Positions 28,901 to 36,292 of a stretch of 64,000 nt of DNA are shown piece by piece; the stretch's first letter is position 1; every line of letters starts with the position of its first letter. Source of the stretch: CAUZFZ01 sp963579025 (lineage in GTDB: Bacteria; Planctomycetota; Planctomycetia; Planctomycetales; Planctomycetaceae). The stretch spans positions 1 to 64,000 of the forward strand of contig CAUZFZ010000023.1 of the NCBI GenBank assembly GCA_963579025.1, given 5' to 3'. Made by a program: the position numbers and the translations under genes. The notes under the pieces are model-generated. The model did not search any database and was not told the origin of the DNA. It saw only the letters and a program-made list of their open reading frames with translations.

Positions 28901-29038
28901 GGTCAACAGGCCGAATGGTAATGCGGCCAGCCCAATCACAGCGACTCCCGCTGCCAGGGCCAGCGCAACCGGACGACGGACTCGTGGCCCACGTAACAGC
29001 GAGGCGTTCGATCGCCAGATTCGTTTTCGTGCGTTCAC
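25928..29038 (-). CDS. Putative outer-membrane beta-barrel protein with long periplasmic N-terminal region
   Basis: 1036 residues from GTG 29038 (GTG 29080 is an alternative; neither has a clear ribosome site). The N-terminus is basic, then a signal segment (PVALALAAGVAVIGLAALPFGLL). Residues about 45-170 are helical and HEAT-like (LLGDLHSRQPG...LLPQIPEPLQTEL). A Pro/Ser/Thr/Ala-rich linker of about 300 residues follows. The last roughly 500 residues alternate aromatic and polar residues as in transmembrane strands (FRFDLLHANNAAFKPLDWQF, FNLLFYDNVEKE, FQTSFHYNNDQ) and end in ...ADVILTF, a terminal Phe typical of barrel proteins handled by BAM. It is first in an operon with the multiheme cytochrome. 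The barrel resembles alginate/porin-type barrels, but I cannot assign a named family. Confidence 0.8.
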   Translation of the reverse strand: MNARKRIWRSNASLLRGPRVRRPVALALAAGVAVIGLAALPFGLLTAQPVPTDTARTQILQLLGDLHSRQPGVAVGAERQLTALGVTSPQLQYARLLKHPDRFERFRLISLLPQIPEPLQTELRVELTRDADREVRASVINLTQPGHMRGPLAGRLDEMLRQEPDSVIRQRIEQLMTSRPQEGRSALAALSVTQTRPVSPERSQAIPAPVEVHAANHRLVGTVPRNSAGSHSPQDSASSLSAPLPNVSPYLQPQPSATHSQFGQYPASSNAGVRPPPMHGSTQAGHAGLPARGMSNLTNTLQLEPTVTTSQYQVVPPVAWPDAAVDRASSGQTAFDRAMSQSRARAVVPVSFEAIGIPPAPAATPPPPADASQPPQRIRPGVTAALPVPSGRPLAVPPVETGPAAVPGVGDSAVQPLFPTTRSGAGAGLADPLFQAPPLGGPTSSDDVGGRRLLDRPIDQIIQPTPPPMALMSEELLTPEPDAPFGFTGPSGIIPNETQTSPHFVPVPDRWRLGYEYQDRYGLEWPWTTDYLGNPGHWWDPYNQNVLKGDYPIIGQHTFLNVVATSQTTYDFRQTPIGTTPFESTRGQNQEEFFGQPETQNLNQNFFFRFDLLHANNAAFKPLDWQFRITPAVNMNQFHSEELAVINPDVRQGRNRIRDHFVLQEYFAEFKIADLSPDYDFVSVRAGNQLFNSDFRGFIFFDTNRAVRIFGSRFSNRHQFNLLFYDNVEKETNSGLNTTKDRHQNVVIANYYVQDFVWPGYTFQTSFHYNNDQPSTEFDRNDFLVRPDPVGVFQPHRVEAYYFGIAGDGHIGRINVNNAFYWVTGRDGLNPIAGRTQDINAYMGAIELSYDRDWARFRASMFFSSGDDNPNDTDAEGFDSILDNPVFAGGEFSYWQRQAIQLFGVRLTNDRSLVPDLRSSGIQGQSNFVNPGIFIFNLGLDMDLTPKLRSITNANYIMFDETEVLATYTFQGDVDKEVGLDISTGFEWRPFHNDNAIVLFGVSALLPDEGFKDLYNELDGDVETFFAAFADVILTF

Positions 29039-29401
29039 GGTGCAGTCTCGACACTTGGGCGAGGATGGATTCCCAAACACTCGTTAGGACTGATCCGACA
29101 GACCAGTCCGAAACGGCCGGGCGTGTGACTACGCCTACGGCGGGAGTCTTAGGAGACTCGTATCGGTGTTATCGGTATCAGAAGCGTGGAAACTTGTTTC
29201 GGATATGCCGAATGTTCCAGATTTAACGGCACGTCTGAGGTAATACGGGAAGACTGGGCGCCTTGCGAATGCATCCTGTTGGGGCATTGCCCCGCATGCT
29301 GAAATTCCGCTGGCGTGGCTTGCGCGGTGCATACGAGGCAGCCGTCACTTACAAACCGCGAGTTCATCCCACCTCGAAGCTGTTCAGTGAGCGACCTGCC
29401 G
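29039..29401. other. Divergent intergenic region with short hairpin
   Basis: This stretch separates the barrel/cytochrome operon (-) from the bshB1-like gene (+) and must hold both promoters. The only structure I can support is a 6-bp hairpin GAGTCT-TAGG-AGACTC at 29144-29159, preceded by CTACGCCTACGGCGG; its shape recalls a decayed REP arm. No coding sequence or convincing promoter hexamers were seen. Confidence 0.45.
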
Positions 29402-30109
29402 ATGCTCGATGTCCTCGCCATTGCCCCGCACCCTGACGACGCGGAGATCAGCGTCGGTGGAACTCTTGCGACGTGCCGGGACCAGGGACTGTCCGTGGGT
29501 GTGCTTGATCTGACCGATGGTGAACCAACACCGCACGGCACAACGGTCATTCGCGCGCAGGAAACGGCCGCCGCCACACAGGTCTCTGGTCTGGACTGGC
29601 GACAGAATCTGGGCCTGACCAACCGTCAGCTCGAACACACGCTGACAGCGAGGCAGTCGCTCGCCAGCGTGCTGCGTCTGGTTCGACCACGAATCATTCT
29701 GGCTCCGTACTGGGAAGACACCCATCCGGATCACGTGGTGGCCAGCGAACTGGTCGATGCCGCACGCTTCTGGTCGAAGCTGACACGCACGGACGAGACA
29801 GGGCAACTGCCTCTGGAAGGCGAGCCATACTGGCCACCGCGAATGTACTACTACTGGAGTATTCACCTGCGGATTCATCCGAAACCAGCATTTGTTCTGG
29901 ATATCAGTGACGCAATCGACCGGAAGCTGGAAGCCGTTCGCTGTTACCACAGCCAGGTGGTACAGGGGCGTTCGACCGAACACCCGACGCTATTGGACGA
30001 CATCCGAGACCGCGCTCGTTACTGGGGCTGGACGATCGGTCGCGCATACGGTGAGCCATTCGCGTCGCGCGAAGAGATCGGGATCACCGGGTTTGACGGG
30101 ATTGTCTAG
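29402..30109 (+). CDS. bshB1: PIG-L/LmbE-family deacetylase, BshB1-like
   Basis: 235 residues from ATG 29402 (GTG 29387 is possible). The zinc site of LmbE/PIG-L deacetylases is present: LAIAPHPDDAEISVGG near the N-terminus and the second His in DTHPDHVVAS. Other BshB1-type stretches are LTDGEPTPHGT, RAQETAAATQVSGLDWRQNLGL and YYYWSIHLRIHPKPAFVLDIS. BshB1 removes the acetyl group from N-acetylglucosaminyl-malate in bacillithiol synthesis. No bshA or bshC is in this window, so bacillithiol synthesis by this organism is not shown, and another N-acetyl sugar could be the substrate. Cytoplasmic, probably transcribed alone. Confidence 0.82.
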   Translation: MLDVLAIAPHPDDAEISVGGTLATCRDQGLSVGVLDLTDGEPTPHGTTVIRAQETAAATQVSGLDWRQNLGLTNRQLEHTLTARQSLASVLRLVRPRIILAPYWEDTHPDHVVASELVDAARFWSKLTRTDETGQLPLEGEPYWPPRMYYYWSIHLRIHPKPAFVLDISDAIDRKLEAVRCYHSQVVQGRSTEHPTLLDDIRDRARYWGWTIGRAYGEPFASREEIGITGFDGIV

Positions 30110-30347
30110 TGGCTTCTGGGAGCGAAAGGCAAACCTTAATCCGTTTGCAATGGTCCTACCGGCAGGGCTGACGAGTCCGGCCAGGGAGAAGCTCCGATCC
30201 CTGACTGCTTAAGCGATTTGATGCGTGCGGAACCCCTCGAAGTCGTGTGCACGTGCGAATCAGTCAACGATTCCGCGTGTGAGTGGAGTAAAGTCCGGAG
30301 AGACACTGCAGTCTTCTCGTTCAACATTCCCAACGATTGCTCAGTTG

Positions 30348-31118
30348 ATGATCGAAGTCAGCGATCTGACAAAGTGTTTTCAGGACGTGAAGCGCGGCGA
30401 GGTCACTGCGCTCGGTGGTGTCAGCTTCGAGGTTCGTCCGGGAGAAATCTTCGGACTCCTGGGCCCGAACGGTGCTGGCAAAACCACATGCTTGAGGATT
30501 CTCAGCACGGTCCTGCGCCCCACTGCAGGACGAGCGCTGCTGGCCGGATACGACGTGGCAGAGTTTCCGGAAGAGGTCCGCGCCCGGATCGGGTTCATGT
30601 CGAACAACACGGGCATCTACGATCGCATGTCCGCCTGGGAAATGGTCGAGTACTTCGGACGCCTGTACGGACTGACCGGCGATCGGCTCAACCAGCGTAT
30701 GGACGAGGTCTTCACCACTCTGCAAATGCACGACTTCGGCGACATGCTTGGTTCGAAAATGTCGACCGGCATGCGCCAGAAAGTCTCCATTGCCAGGACG
30801 ATCATCCACGACCCGCCCGTCCTGATCTTCGATGAACCAACGTCCGGACTCGATGTGCTAGTGGCTCGCAACGTGATCGAAGCCGTCGCGGAACTGCGCG
30901 ACGCCGGCAAGTCCATCATCTACTCGACGCACATCATGAGCGAAGTCGAAAAGTTGTGTGACCGCGTAGCCATCATTCATAAAGGGCGGATTCTGGAAAT
31001 GGGGACGCAGGACGAGCTCAAAACCCATCACGACAAGCATTCGATGGAGGACCTGTTCTTTGAGCTGATCGATCAGCACGACCGTGGCAGCGCCGAAACG
31101 ATCGAGGAGATCGCATGA
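30348..31118 (+). CDS. ABC transporter ATP-binding protein, NatA type
   Basis: 256 residues from ATG 30348; the open frame begins at 30225, but the ABC fold starts with MIEVSDLTKCF. Walker A is LLGPNGAGKTTCLRI, the signature loop MSTGMRQKVSIA is the STGMR variant usual for NatA-like proteins, Walker B is VLIFDEPTSGLD and the switch His lies in IYSTHIMSEVEKLCDR. The stop overlaps the next ATG (ATGA, 31115-31118), so it is translationally coupled to the permease. NatAB systems export Na+ or other compounds; this pair's cargo is unknown. Upstream 30110-30347 shows no clear regulatory structure. Confidence 0.93.
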   Translation: MIEVSDLTKCFQDVKRGEVTALGGVSFEVRPGEIFGLLGPNGAGKTTCLRILSTVLRPTAGRALLAGYDVAEFPEEVRARIGFMSNNTGIYDRMSAWEMVEYFGRLYGLTGDRLNQRMDEVFTTLQMHDFGDMLGSKMSTGMRQKVSIARTIIHDPPVLIFDEPTSGLDVLVARNVIEAVAELRDAGKSIIYSTHIMSEVEKLCDRVAIIHKGRILEMGTQDELKTHHDKHSMEDLFFELIDQHDRGSAETIEEIA

Positions 31119-33655
31119 CACGGACAAAGAGCAGCACCTGGAGAAACATCCGACTGATTCTGCATCGCGAGGTCCGTGATCAGCTCCGCGACCGTCGCAC
31201 GTTGTTCATGGTCGTCATCCTGCCTCTGCTGCTGTACCCGGGCATGGGCCTGGGCATGCTGCAGATGGCGATGTATTTCACGGAGCAGCCGCGGCAGGTC
31301 GTCATTCTCGGCGCCGACCATCTGCCCGAACCCGCGTTGCTGGAAGGAGGCCGTTTCGCAACACACTGGTTCTCCAATCCCGAGACATCCAGCAAGCTCC
31401 GGGTTTTGACAGACTCACAGACGGATCCATCGCAGACGAATGTGAGTGCAAAAGAGCCGGCCAAATTACTGAAGACCGCGCAGCATCTGGCAAAACTGAT
31501 CAAACGCCGTAACGAGCTGGTGATACGCCTGGCTCCGTGGACTCCAGAGCTGATCGACGAGTTGCCCGCCGTTCAAGCCGCAACCATCCGCTCCGAACGC
31601 ATGACCGGGGAACAGTCGCCGCGACCTCCGGATTTGGACCATGCGGAGTCCGAGCTCAATACGCTCAAACTGGAGATCGGCGAGGTCTTCGCATCGAGTA
31701 AATTCCAGGTCCTGCTCATCATTCCCGAAGGGCTGGGTAAGAATGTCGCCCGCATCACTGAGCTGCTGGCGGAAGGCAGTTCCGGCGAAGAGCTGAACGC
31801 TGTCCCGTTGTTGCGTCCCGTCGTGGCCCGCAACCGTGCCGACGACAAGTCGGAAGTCGCCTACGCGCGTGTCCGCGAAGCACTCGATAAGTGGGAAAAG
31901 CAGATCCTGCGCGACCGACTTGATCGGGCTGGAATCCCCGAGACTGTTCCAGATCCCATCAGCGTCCTGGGGATCAACGTGGCGAATCAGGAGGAAATCG
32001 CCGCCAGCATGTGGAGCAAGCTGTTCCCTGGCCTGCTGGTGATCATGGCTTTGACCGGGGCCTTTTACCCGGCGATCGACGTCGCCGCCGGTGAAAAAGA
32101 ACGCGGCACCATGGAGACGCTGCTGATCTGCCCGGCCACGCGATCGGAAATTGTCGTCGGCAAATTCCTGACGGTGATGCTGTTCAGTCTCGGGACGACG
32201 ATTCTCAATCTGATCAGCATGGGGATGACCGGCCGCTACATCATGTCTGTCGCAAGCGGCGTCACCGGTGCGGCGGGTGCATTAACAGCCGGACTGCCAT
32301 TGCCCACGCCACTGGCCATGCTGTGGCTGATGGTGCTGCTGATCCCGCTGGCCGCTTTTTTCAGTGCTCTGTGCCTGGCACTGGCAACATTCGCCCGCAG
32401 CAACAAGGAAGGCCAGTACTATCTGACACCGCTGTTCATGGTCACGATCGGACTGACCATGTTTGCGATGTCACCGACCATCGAACTTTCGACCACAGCC
32501 AGCCAATCACTGTTCTACTGCGCGATGCCGGTTGTTGGTCCGGCGCTGCTGCTGAAGGCGCTGCTGGTGAATCCATCGAATACGGGCATTTTGGTATTCG
32601 GGTTGCCCGTTCTGATGTCGAGTGTCGGATACGGATTCATCGCCCTGTGGTGGGCCGTCGAGCAGTTCAAGAGTGAAGACGTGCTTTTCCGCGAGGCCGA
32701 GCAGTTCGATCTCAAACTGTGGCTGCGACATCTGCTGCGTGACAAAGACCCGACGCCGACATTCACGCAGGCCGCTGGCTGTTTCATGCTGATGATGGTG
32801 CTGCAGTTCGTTTCGATCAGCTTCGTGGGTGGCGCATTCAACGGTTTGAGCCCCGAGGAGTTTGGACGCAAACTTCTGCAGATGGCCGTCGTACAGCAGA
32901 TCGCATTGATTGGGGCTCCGGCTCTGTTCATGGCCGTGCTGCTCACTTCCAGCGCCCGGAAGACACTGAGGTTGAGCATGCCGAGCCTGAGTTTCGTGGG
33001 CGCGGCCATTGTGCTGCCGATTGTCCTGCACCCGCTCGCCAGCGAACTGCTGTCGAGTCTCAGCGAGTTTTTTCCGCAGCTTCCGGACAGTGCCAAAGCC
33101 GCATTTGCCGCAATGTCCGATGACTCGATCCCGCTGATTATGATCCTCGCGACGTTTGCACTGACTCCGGCCATTTGCGAGGAGGTCGCCTTCCGCGGCT
33201 TCATCCTGAGCGGGTTCGGTCGCGGCGGGCGGATGGGAGTTGCGGTCGTTCTGTCGAGCGTGACGTTCGGCATCATCCACATGATTCCACAGCAGGTCTT
33301 CAACGCCACGCTGCTGGGTCTGGTCCTGGGGCTGCTGGCAATCCGCTCGGGCAGTCTGCTGCCGGGAATCATCTTTCACCTGTTGTTTAACAGCCTGGCC
33401 GTCCTGCACAGTCAGGCCACATCGATCCTGATTGAAAGCCGACCCCCGTGGCTGGACTCCAACGCCGTTGGATGGCTGCTGGTCCTGGACATCGAGAACG
33501 GCGCCATCCGCTACAACTTCCTGACTCTGATTCTCTGCGGAGTGGTCGCCTTTCTGGTCATCCGCTGGCTGATCCGTATGAAACCGGAATCCAACTCCGC
33601 GCCAATGCCGGCACTCGCCAGTCCCGCGCCGACCCGGACGGCGTCACAGACCTGA
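31115..33655 (+). CDS. ABC-2 permease fused to a CPBP (CAAX-like) intramembrane protease
   Basis: 846 residues. The first part is a NatB/ABC-2 permease: a cytoplasmic start (RLILHREVRDQLRDRRTLFMVVILPLLLYPG), a large external loop (about residues 55-290), then six helices including GAFYPAIDVAAGEKERGTME. From about 560 a second multi-helix membrane domain begins; it contains the CPBP/Abi protease motifs EEVAFRG (about 688-695) and downstream FGIIHM and IFHLLFNSLAV, giving the Glu-Glu/Arg and His residues of the glutamic-type active site. A NatB-protease fusion makes one protein out of what is usually two. The partner ATPase overlaps by 4 bp. A role in exporting or trimming a peptide or lipoprotein is conceivable but unproven. 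Confidence 0.9.
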   Translation: MTRTKSSTWRNIRLILHREVRDQLRDRRTLFMVVILPLLLYPGMGLGMLQMAMYFTEQPRQVVILGADHLPEPALLEGGRFATHWFSNPETSSKLRVLTDSQTDPSQTNVSAKEPAKLLKTAQHLAKLIKRRNELVIRLAPWTPELIDELPAVQAATIRSERMTGEQSPRPPDLDHAESELNTLKLEIGEVFASSKFQVLLIIPEGLGKNVARITELLAEGSSGEELNAVPLLRPVVARNRADDKSEVAYARVREALDKWEKQILRDRLDRAGIPETVPDPISVLGINVANQEEIAASMWSKLFPGLLVIMALTGAFYPAIDVAAGEKERGTMETLLICPATRSEIVVGKFLTVMLFSLGTTILNLISMGMTGRYIMSVASGVTGAAGALTAGLPLPTPLAMLWLMVLLIPLAAFFSALCLALATFARSNKEGQYYLTPLFMVTIGLTMFAMSPTIELSTTASQSLFYCAMPVVGPALLLKALLVNPSNTGILVFGLPVLMSSVGYGFIALWWAVEQFKSEDVLFREAEQFDLKLWLRHLLRDKDPTPTFTQAAGCFMLMMVLQFVSISFVGGAFNGLSPEEFGRKLLQMAVVQQIALIGAPALFMAVLLTSSARKTLRLSMPSLSFVGAAIVLPIVLHPLASELLSSLSEFFPQLPDSAKAAFAAMSDDSIPLIMILATFALTPAICEEVAFRGFILSGFGRGGRMGVAVVLSSVTFGIIHMIPQQVFNATLLGLVLGLLAIRSGSLLPGIIFHLLFNSLAVLHSQATSILIESRPPWLDSNAVGWLLVLDIENGAIRYNFLTLILCGVVAFLVIRWLIRMKPESNSAPMPALASPAPTRTASQT

Positions 33656-33682
33656 TACGTGACGTCAGCGCGAGTGTGTGAC

Positions 33683-33742
33683 GTAGGATGGGCACTCCTG
33701 CCCGTCCATCAGCCGCGGGACCGGCAAGAGTGCCCATCCTAC
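33683..33742. repeat. Inverted REP pair
   Basis: Perfect 15-bp inverted ends (33683-33697 and 33728-33742) begin and end in GTAG/CTAC. Each arm continues into a hairpin, GGATGGGCA-CTCC-TGCCCGTCC on the left, with one mismatch in the stem. It starts 28 bp after the stop of the ABC permease-protease gene and could terminate that operon (inference). An open frame runs through it (33659-34048), but that frame translates repeat sequence. Confidence 0.85.
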
Positions 33743-33785
33743 ACGGCGCCTTCGGGGCGGACAGGCTTCGCCAGTTACGACGCCC

Positions 33786-33824
33786 TCCATGATTTTGTGC
33801 CGAATGATTTTGTCAAAATCATGA
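33786..33824. repeat. ATGATTTTG palindrome cluster
   Basis: The word CATGATTTTGT occurs at 33789-33799 and ATGATTTTG again at 33804-33812, the second forming a perfect 9+1+9 palindrome with CAAAATCAT (33814-33822). It lies in the 657-bp non-coding stretch 33656-34312 between the ABC operon and the lipoprotein gene. The rest of that stretch, apart from the neighbouring repeats, shows no structure I can name. Confidence 0.6.
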
Positions 33825-34069
33825 AGGACCAAATCATCAGGACAGCTCAGACTGGCGATCGCCTGGGCGTGATGGTTCTGACCGTTTTCCTGCGATCTTT
33901 GGTTGAGGCACGAACATCACCGGCTCCGGCTCAGCGTGCCCGATCGGCCGTGCAGGGACTTCACGGTCCCGACGATCGACCGCATTCAGAACCAGAGGAT
34001 CCAGGTTCGGAATCAAGGATCGGCCTTGAATTAATTGTCCGGATTTAAGTGGCGTGCGGCAGTTGAGAA

Positions 34070-34175
34070 TTTACCAACGCCCCCGACTTTACGTCGGGGG
34101 TTCTCGCGTCTTTGCACTACCGATTGCGTAGTGCAGAAACGCGAGAACCCCTGAGATAAACTCAGGGGCGGTAAA
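34070..34175. repeat. Cruciform-forming inverted repeat pair with covarying hairpins
   Basis: Two inverted copies of a roughly 50-nt unit (reverse complement of 34070-34120, and 34128-34175) meet at a 7-bp centre. Each unit reads GTAGTGCA, then ACGCGAGAACCCC, then a hairpin, then GGGGCG and GTAAA. The hairpins are CCCCCGAC-TTTAC-GTCGGGGG (34080-34100) and CCCCTGAG-ATAAA-CTCAGGGG (34148-34168): two base pairs differ and both are compensated on the opposite strand, which supports selection on the fold. The element lies upstream of the lipoprotein gene. Confidence 0.82.
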
Positions 34176-34312
34176 CCCTCATCTACCGCACGCGTTATTT
34201 CCCGTCCGTTCATAAGGCCATCAATCGCAGCCCGGTTGAGACCCGGCCCGCGTTAGCCGATAATGGTTCGATTCAGCCGCCCACCATCGTCCCGCACTCC
34301 GGACCCATTCAC

Positions 34313-35245
34313 ATGACAGTTTTCAAGCTTGCCACGGTTGCGATCCTGCTCGTCTTACTCACGACTCTCGGCTGCACGAAGAACGCCTCGCAACCTGCGA
34401 CGTCCGGCACGGCCACCACATCGTCCGCGGACGGATCCAGCGGCACCGCCACGGCGAAGCCCAAGTTCTTCAAGCCCGTAACCTTGGGAAGTGGTACATC
34501 TACGGAGTCGGACAGCGACGCGACTTCGACCAGCGCGGCCGCGACCGACGAGCCACCGAAGTTTGAGGAGATTGTCGCAGGGCTGAAGCCCATTCAAATC
34601 ATGCTCGGCAAGTGGCAGGGCATCTTGAGTAAATCGAGCAGCAATGAAGTTCACGACTGGGCGTGGGACCTGAAGACGGATCCGGAATTCCCCGCGCTGG
34701 TCGCGAAGTCCGAAAACGGCCTGTACTTTCGCGAGTTACGACTGACGTACGATCCGCGAATCGACATGTATCTCATGACGACGACCGGCGAAGATGGCGA
34801 GTCGCATAAGTTTGCGGGCAAGTTCCTGAAGAAACCGGAAGACGTCCCCAGCGATGACGGAAAAACCGTTCACCGTGAGTTCAAACTGGAATTGACGGAA
34901 GCTGCCATAGAAGGTGTCCGCGAGCGCTGGCAGTACACCTTCAACCAGCAGCACAACAACCGATACCTTGTCGATGTGAAGCGTGCCCGCGGCAAATCGG
35001 CGTTTCTGCTCCGCGACACCATTGGCTCGCAGCGTGAAGGCGTTTCTTTCGCACGGCCCGACGATGACTACGGAGACCGCACGTGTGTGATTTCCGGAGG
35101 TCTGGGCACATCCACGGTCTCGTTCAACGGCAAGTCGTATTACGTCTGCTGTTCCGGCTGCGCCGCGGCGTTCAACGACGACCCGGAACGCTGGATCGCC
35201 CGCTTCGAAGCGCAAAAGGCCGAGAAGATGAAGGCGAATAAGTAG
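34313..35245 (+). CDS. Lipoprotein with C-terminal TRASH-like metal-binding domain
   Basis: 310 residues. The N-terminus is a lipoprotein signal (LATVAILLVLLTTLGC, lipobox Cys21) followed by a Ser/Thr/Ala-rich linker of about 60 residues. The middle region (about 95-240) is a beta-rich domain of unknown family. The C-terminus has C258 in TCVISGG, then VSFNGKSYYVCCSGC (C279, C280, C283) and FNDDPERW, which fits the TRASH/YHS pattern of small metal-binding modules in heavy-metal handling proteins. It is therefore a membrane-anchored extracytoplasmic protein that may sense or bind copper or another soft metal (inference). It stands alone; no metal transporter is adjacent. ATG 34313 is the natural start. 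Confidence 0.82.
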   Translation: MTVFKLATVAILLVLLTTLGCTKNASQPATSGTATTSSADGSSGTATAKPKFFKPVTLGSGTSTESDSDATSTSAAATDEPPKFEEIVAGLKPIQIMLGKWQGILSKSSSNEVHDWAWDLKTDPEFPALVAKSENGLYFRELRLTYDPRIDMYLMTTTGEDGESHKFAGKFLKKPEDVPSDDGKTVHREFKLELTEAAIEGVRERWQYTFNQQHNNRYLVDVKRARGKSAFLLRDTIGSQREGVSFARPDDDYGDRTCVISGGLGTSTVSFNGKSYYVCCSGCAAAFNDDPERWIARFEAQKAEKMKANK

Positions 35246-35384
35246 GACGACTGCGTCGTCAACGCTTGTTTCTGGGGTGACACTTTCAGTGGCGTAAGCT
35301 TCCAGCCAATGGTGTTCGGCACGAAACCTGCCGCCCTGAAGGGGCCTGACAAATCAGCCTGGGGCAACGCCCCAGGAAAGGAGT

Positions 35385-36257
35385 CTACGCCGATTCGGAT
35401 GTCTGCAATTGAGCAGCGGTCAGCGTATTGCGGAGCAGCATTGCGATCGTCATGGGACCGACTCCGCCGGGGACGGGCGTGATTGCCGACGCGACCTCGC
35501 GGACCGCGGCGAAGTCGACATCGCCGACAAGCCTGTCGTCCACGCGGTTGATTCCGACGTCGATGACAACAGCGCCCGGCTTAACCATGTCGGCGGTCAC
35601 GAAATTCGGCTTGCCGATTGCCGCGACCAGAATGTCCGCCTGGCGGGTGATGGCCGCTAAATCAGCCGTGCGGCTATGGCAGATGGTGACTGTCGCATTG
35701 GCTGCCGCGCCACGTTGGATGAGCAGCATGCCCATTGGCTTGCCAACGATCTCGCTGCGGCCAAGGACAACTGCGTGCGCACCGGGGATTTGTGTGCCCG
35801 CAGACACCAGAAGCTGCTGGACACCGTGCGGTGTACACGGCAGAAATCTCGGCCGGCCCTGGACCAGCAGGCCGACGTTCTCAGGATGAAAACAGTCGAC
35901 GTCTTTCGCCGCATTCACTGAGTCCAGAACGGTGTGCTCGTTGATGTGCTTTGGCAACGGCAGTTGAACGAGGATTCCGTGGATGTCCGGTGTGGCGTTG
36001 AGTTGATGAATGATCGTCAGCAGCCCGTCTTCGGTGAGAAGATCGGGCAGGCGGTGCAGCGTGCTCTTGATTCCGGCTTTCTCGCAGGCCTTCTGCTTGT
36101 TACGCACGTAAACGGCACTCGCGGGATCGTCACCGATGAGCACGGCCGCCAGATGCGGAGTCACACCAGTCGCATGGCGGAACTCGGTGACTTCCCCTGC
36201 AAGTTCCGCACGCAGGTCCGCAGCGATGGCTTTGCCATCAATCAAAGTTGCCGTCAT
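35385..36257 (-). CDS. folD: Methylene-THF dehydrogenase/methenyl-THF cyclohydrolase FolD
   Basis: 290 residues, standard length, from ATG 36257 with AAGGAG ten bases upstream. FolD interconverts 5,10-methylene- and 10-formyl-tetrahydrofolate using NADP(H). The catalytic Tyr50 and Lys54 sit in YVRNKQK; the substrate loop VQLPLPKH, the nucleotide segment GRSEIVGKPMGMLL, GAVVIDVGINR and the C-terminal PVPGGVGPMTIAMLL are all intact. It starts 35 bp after the stop of the giant protein gene on the same strand, so it may be the last cistron of that operon, an odd partner for one-carbon metabolism. Cytoplasmic. Confidence 0.96.
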   Translation of the reverse strand: MTATLIDGKAIAADLRAELAGEVTEFRHATGVTPHLAAVLIGDDPASAVYVRNKQKACEKAGIKSTLHRLPDLLTEDGLLTIIHQLNATPDIHGILVQLPLPKHINEHTVLDSVNAAKDVDCFHPENVGLLVQGRPRFLPCTPHGVQQLLVSAGTQIPGAHAVVLGRSEIVGKPMGMLLIQRGAAANATVTICHSRTADLAAITRQADILVAAIGKPNFVTADMVKPGAVVIDVGINRVDDRLVGDVDFAAVREVASAITPVPGGVGPMTIAMLLRNTLTAAQLQTSESA

Positions 36258-36292
36258 GGCGCCGTTGCTCCTTCTTCCCGTTCCGCGTGATT

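Noticed and set aside
33683..33742. REP pair as a simple Rho-independent terminator
   Set aside because: No U-tract follows, and the element has the GTAG-headed two-arm form; termination remains possible but is not its defining feature.
33659..34048. Open frame of 129 codons after the ABC operon
   Set aside because: Its first part (VGWALLPVHQ...) is translated REP sequence, the rest has no recognisable domain, and there is no ribosome site.
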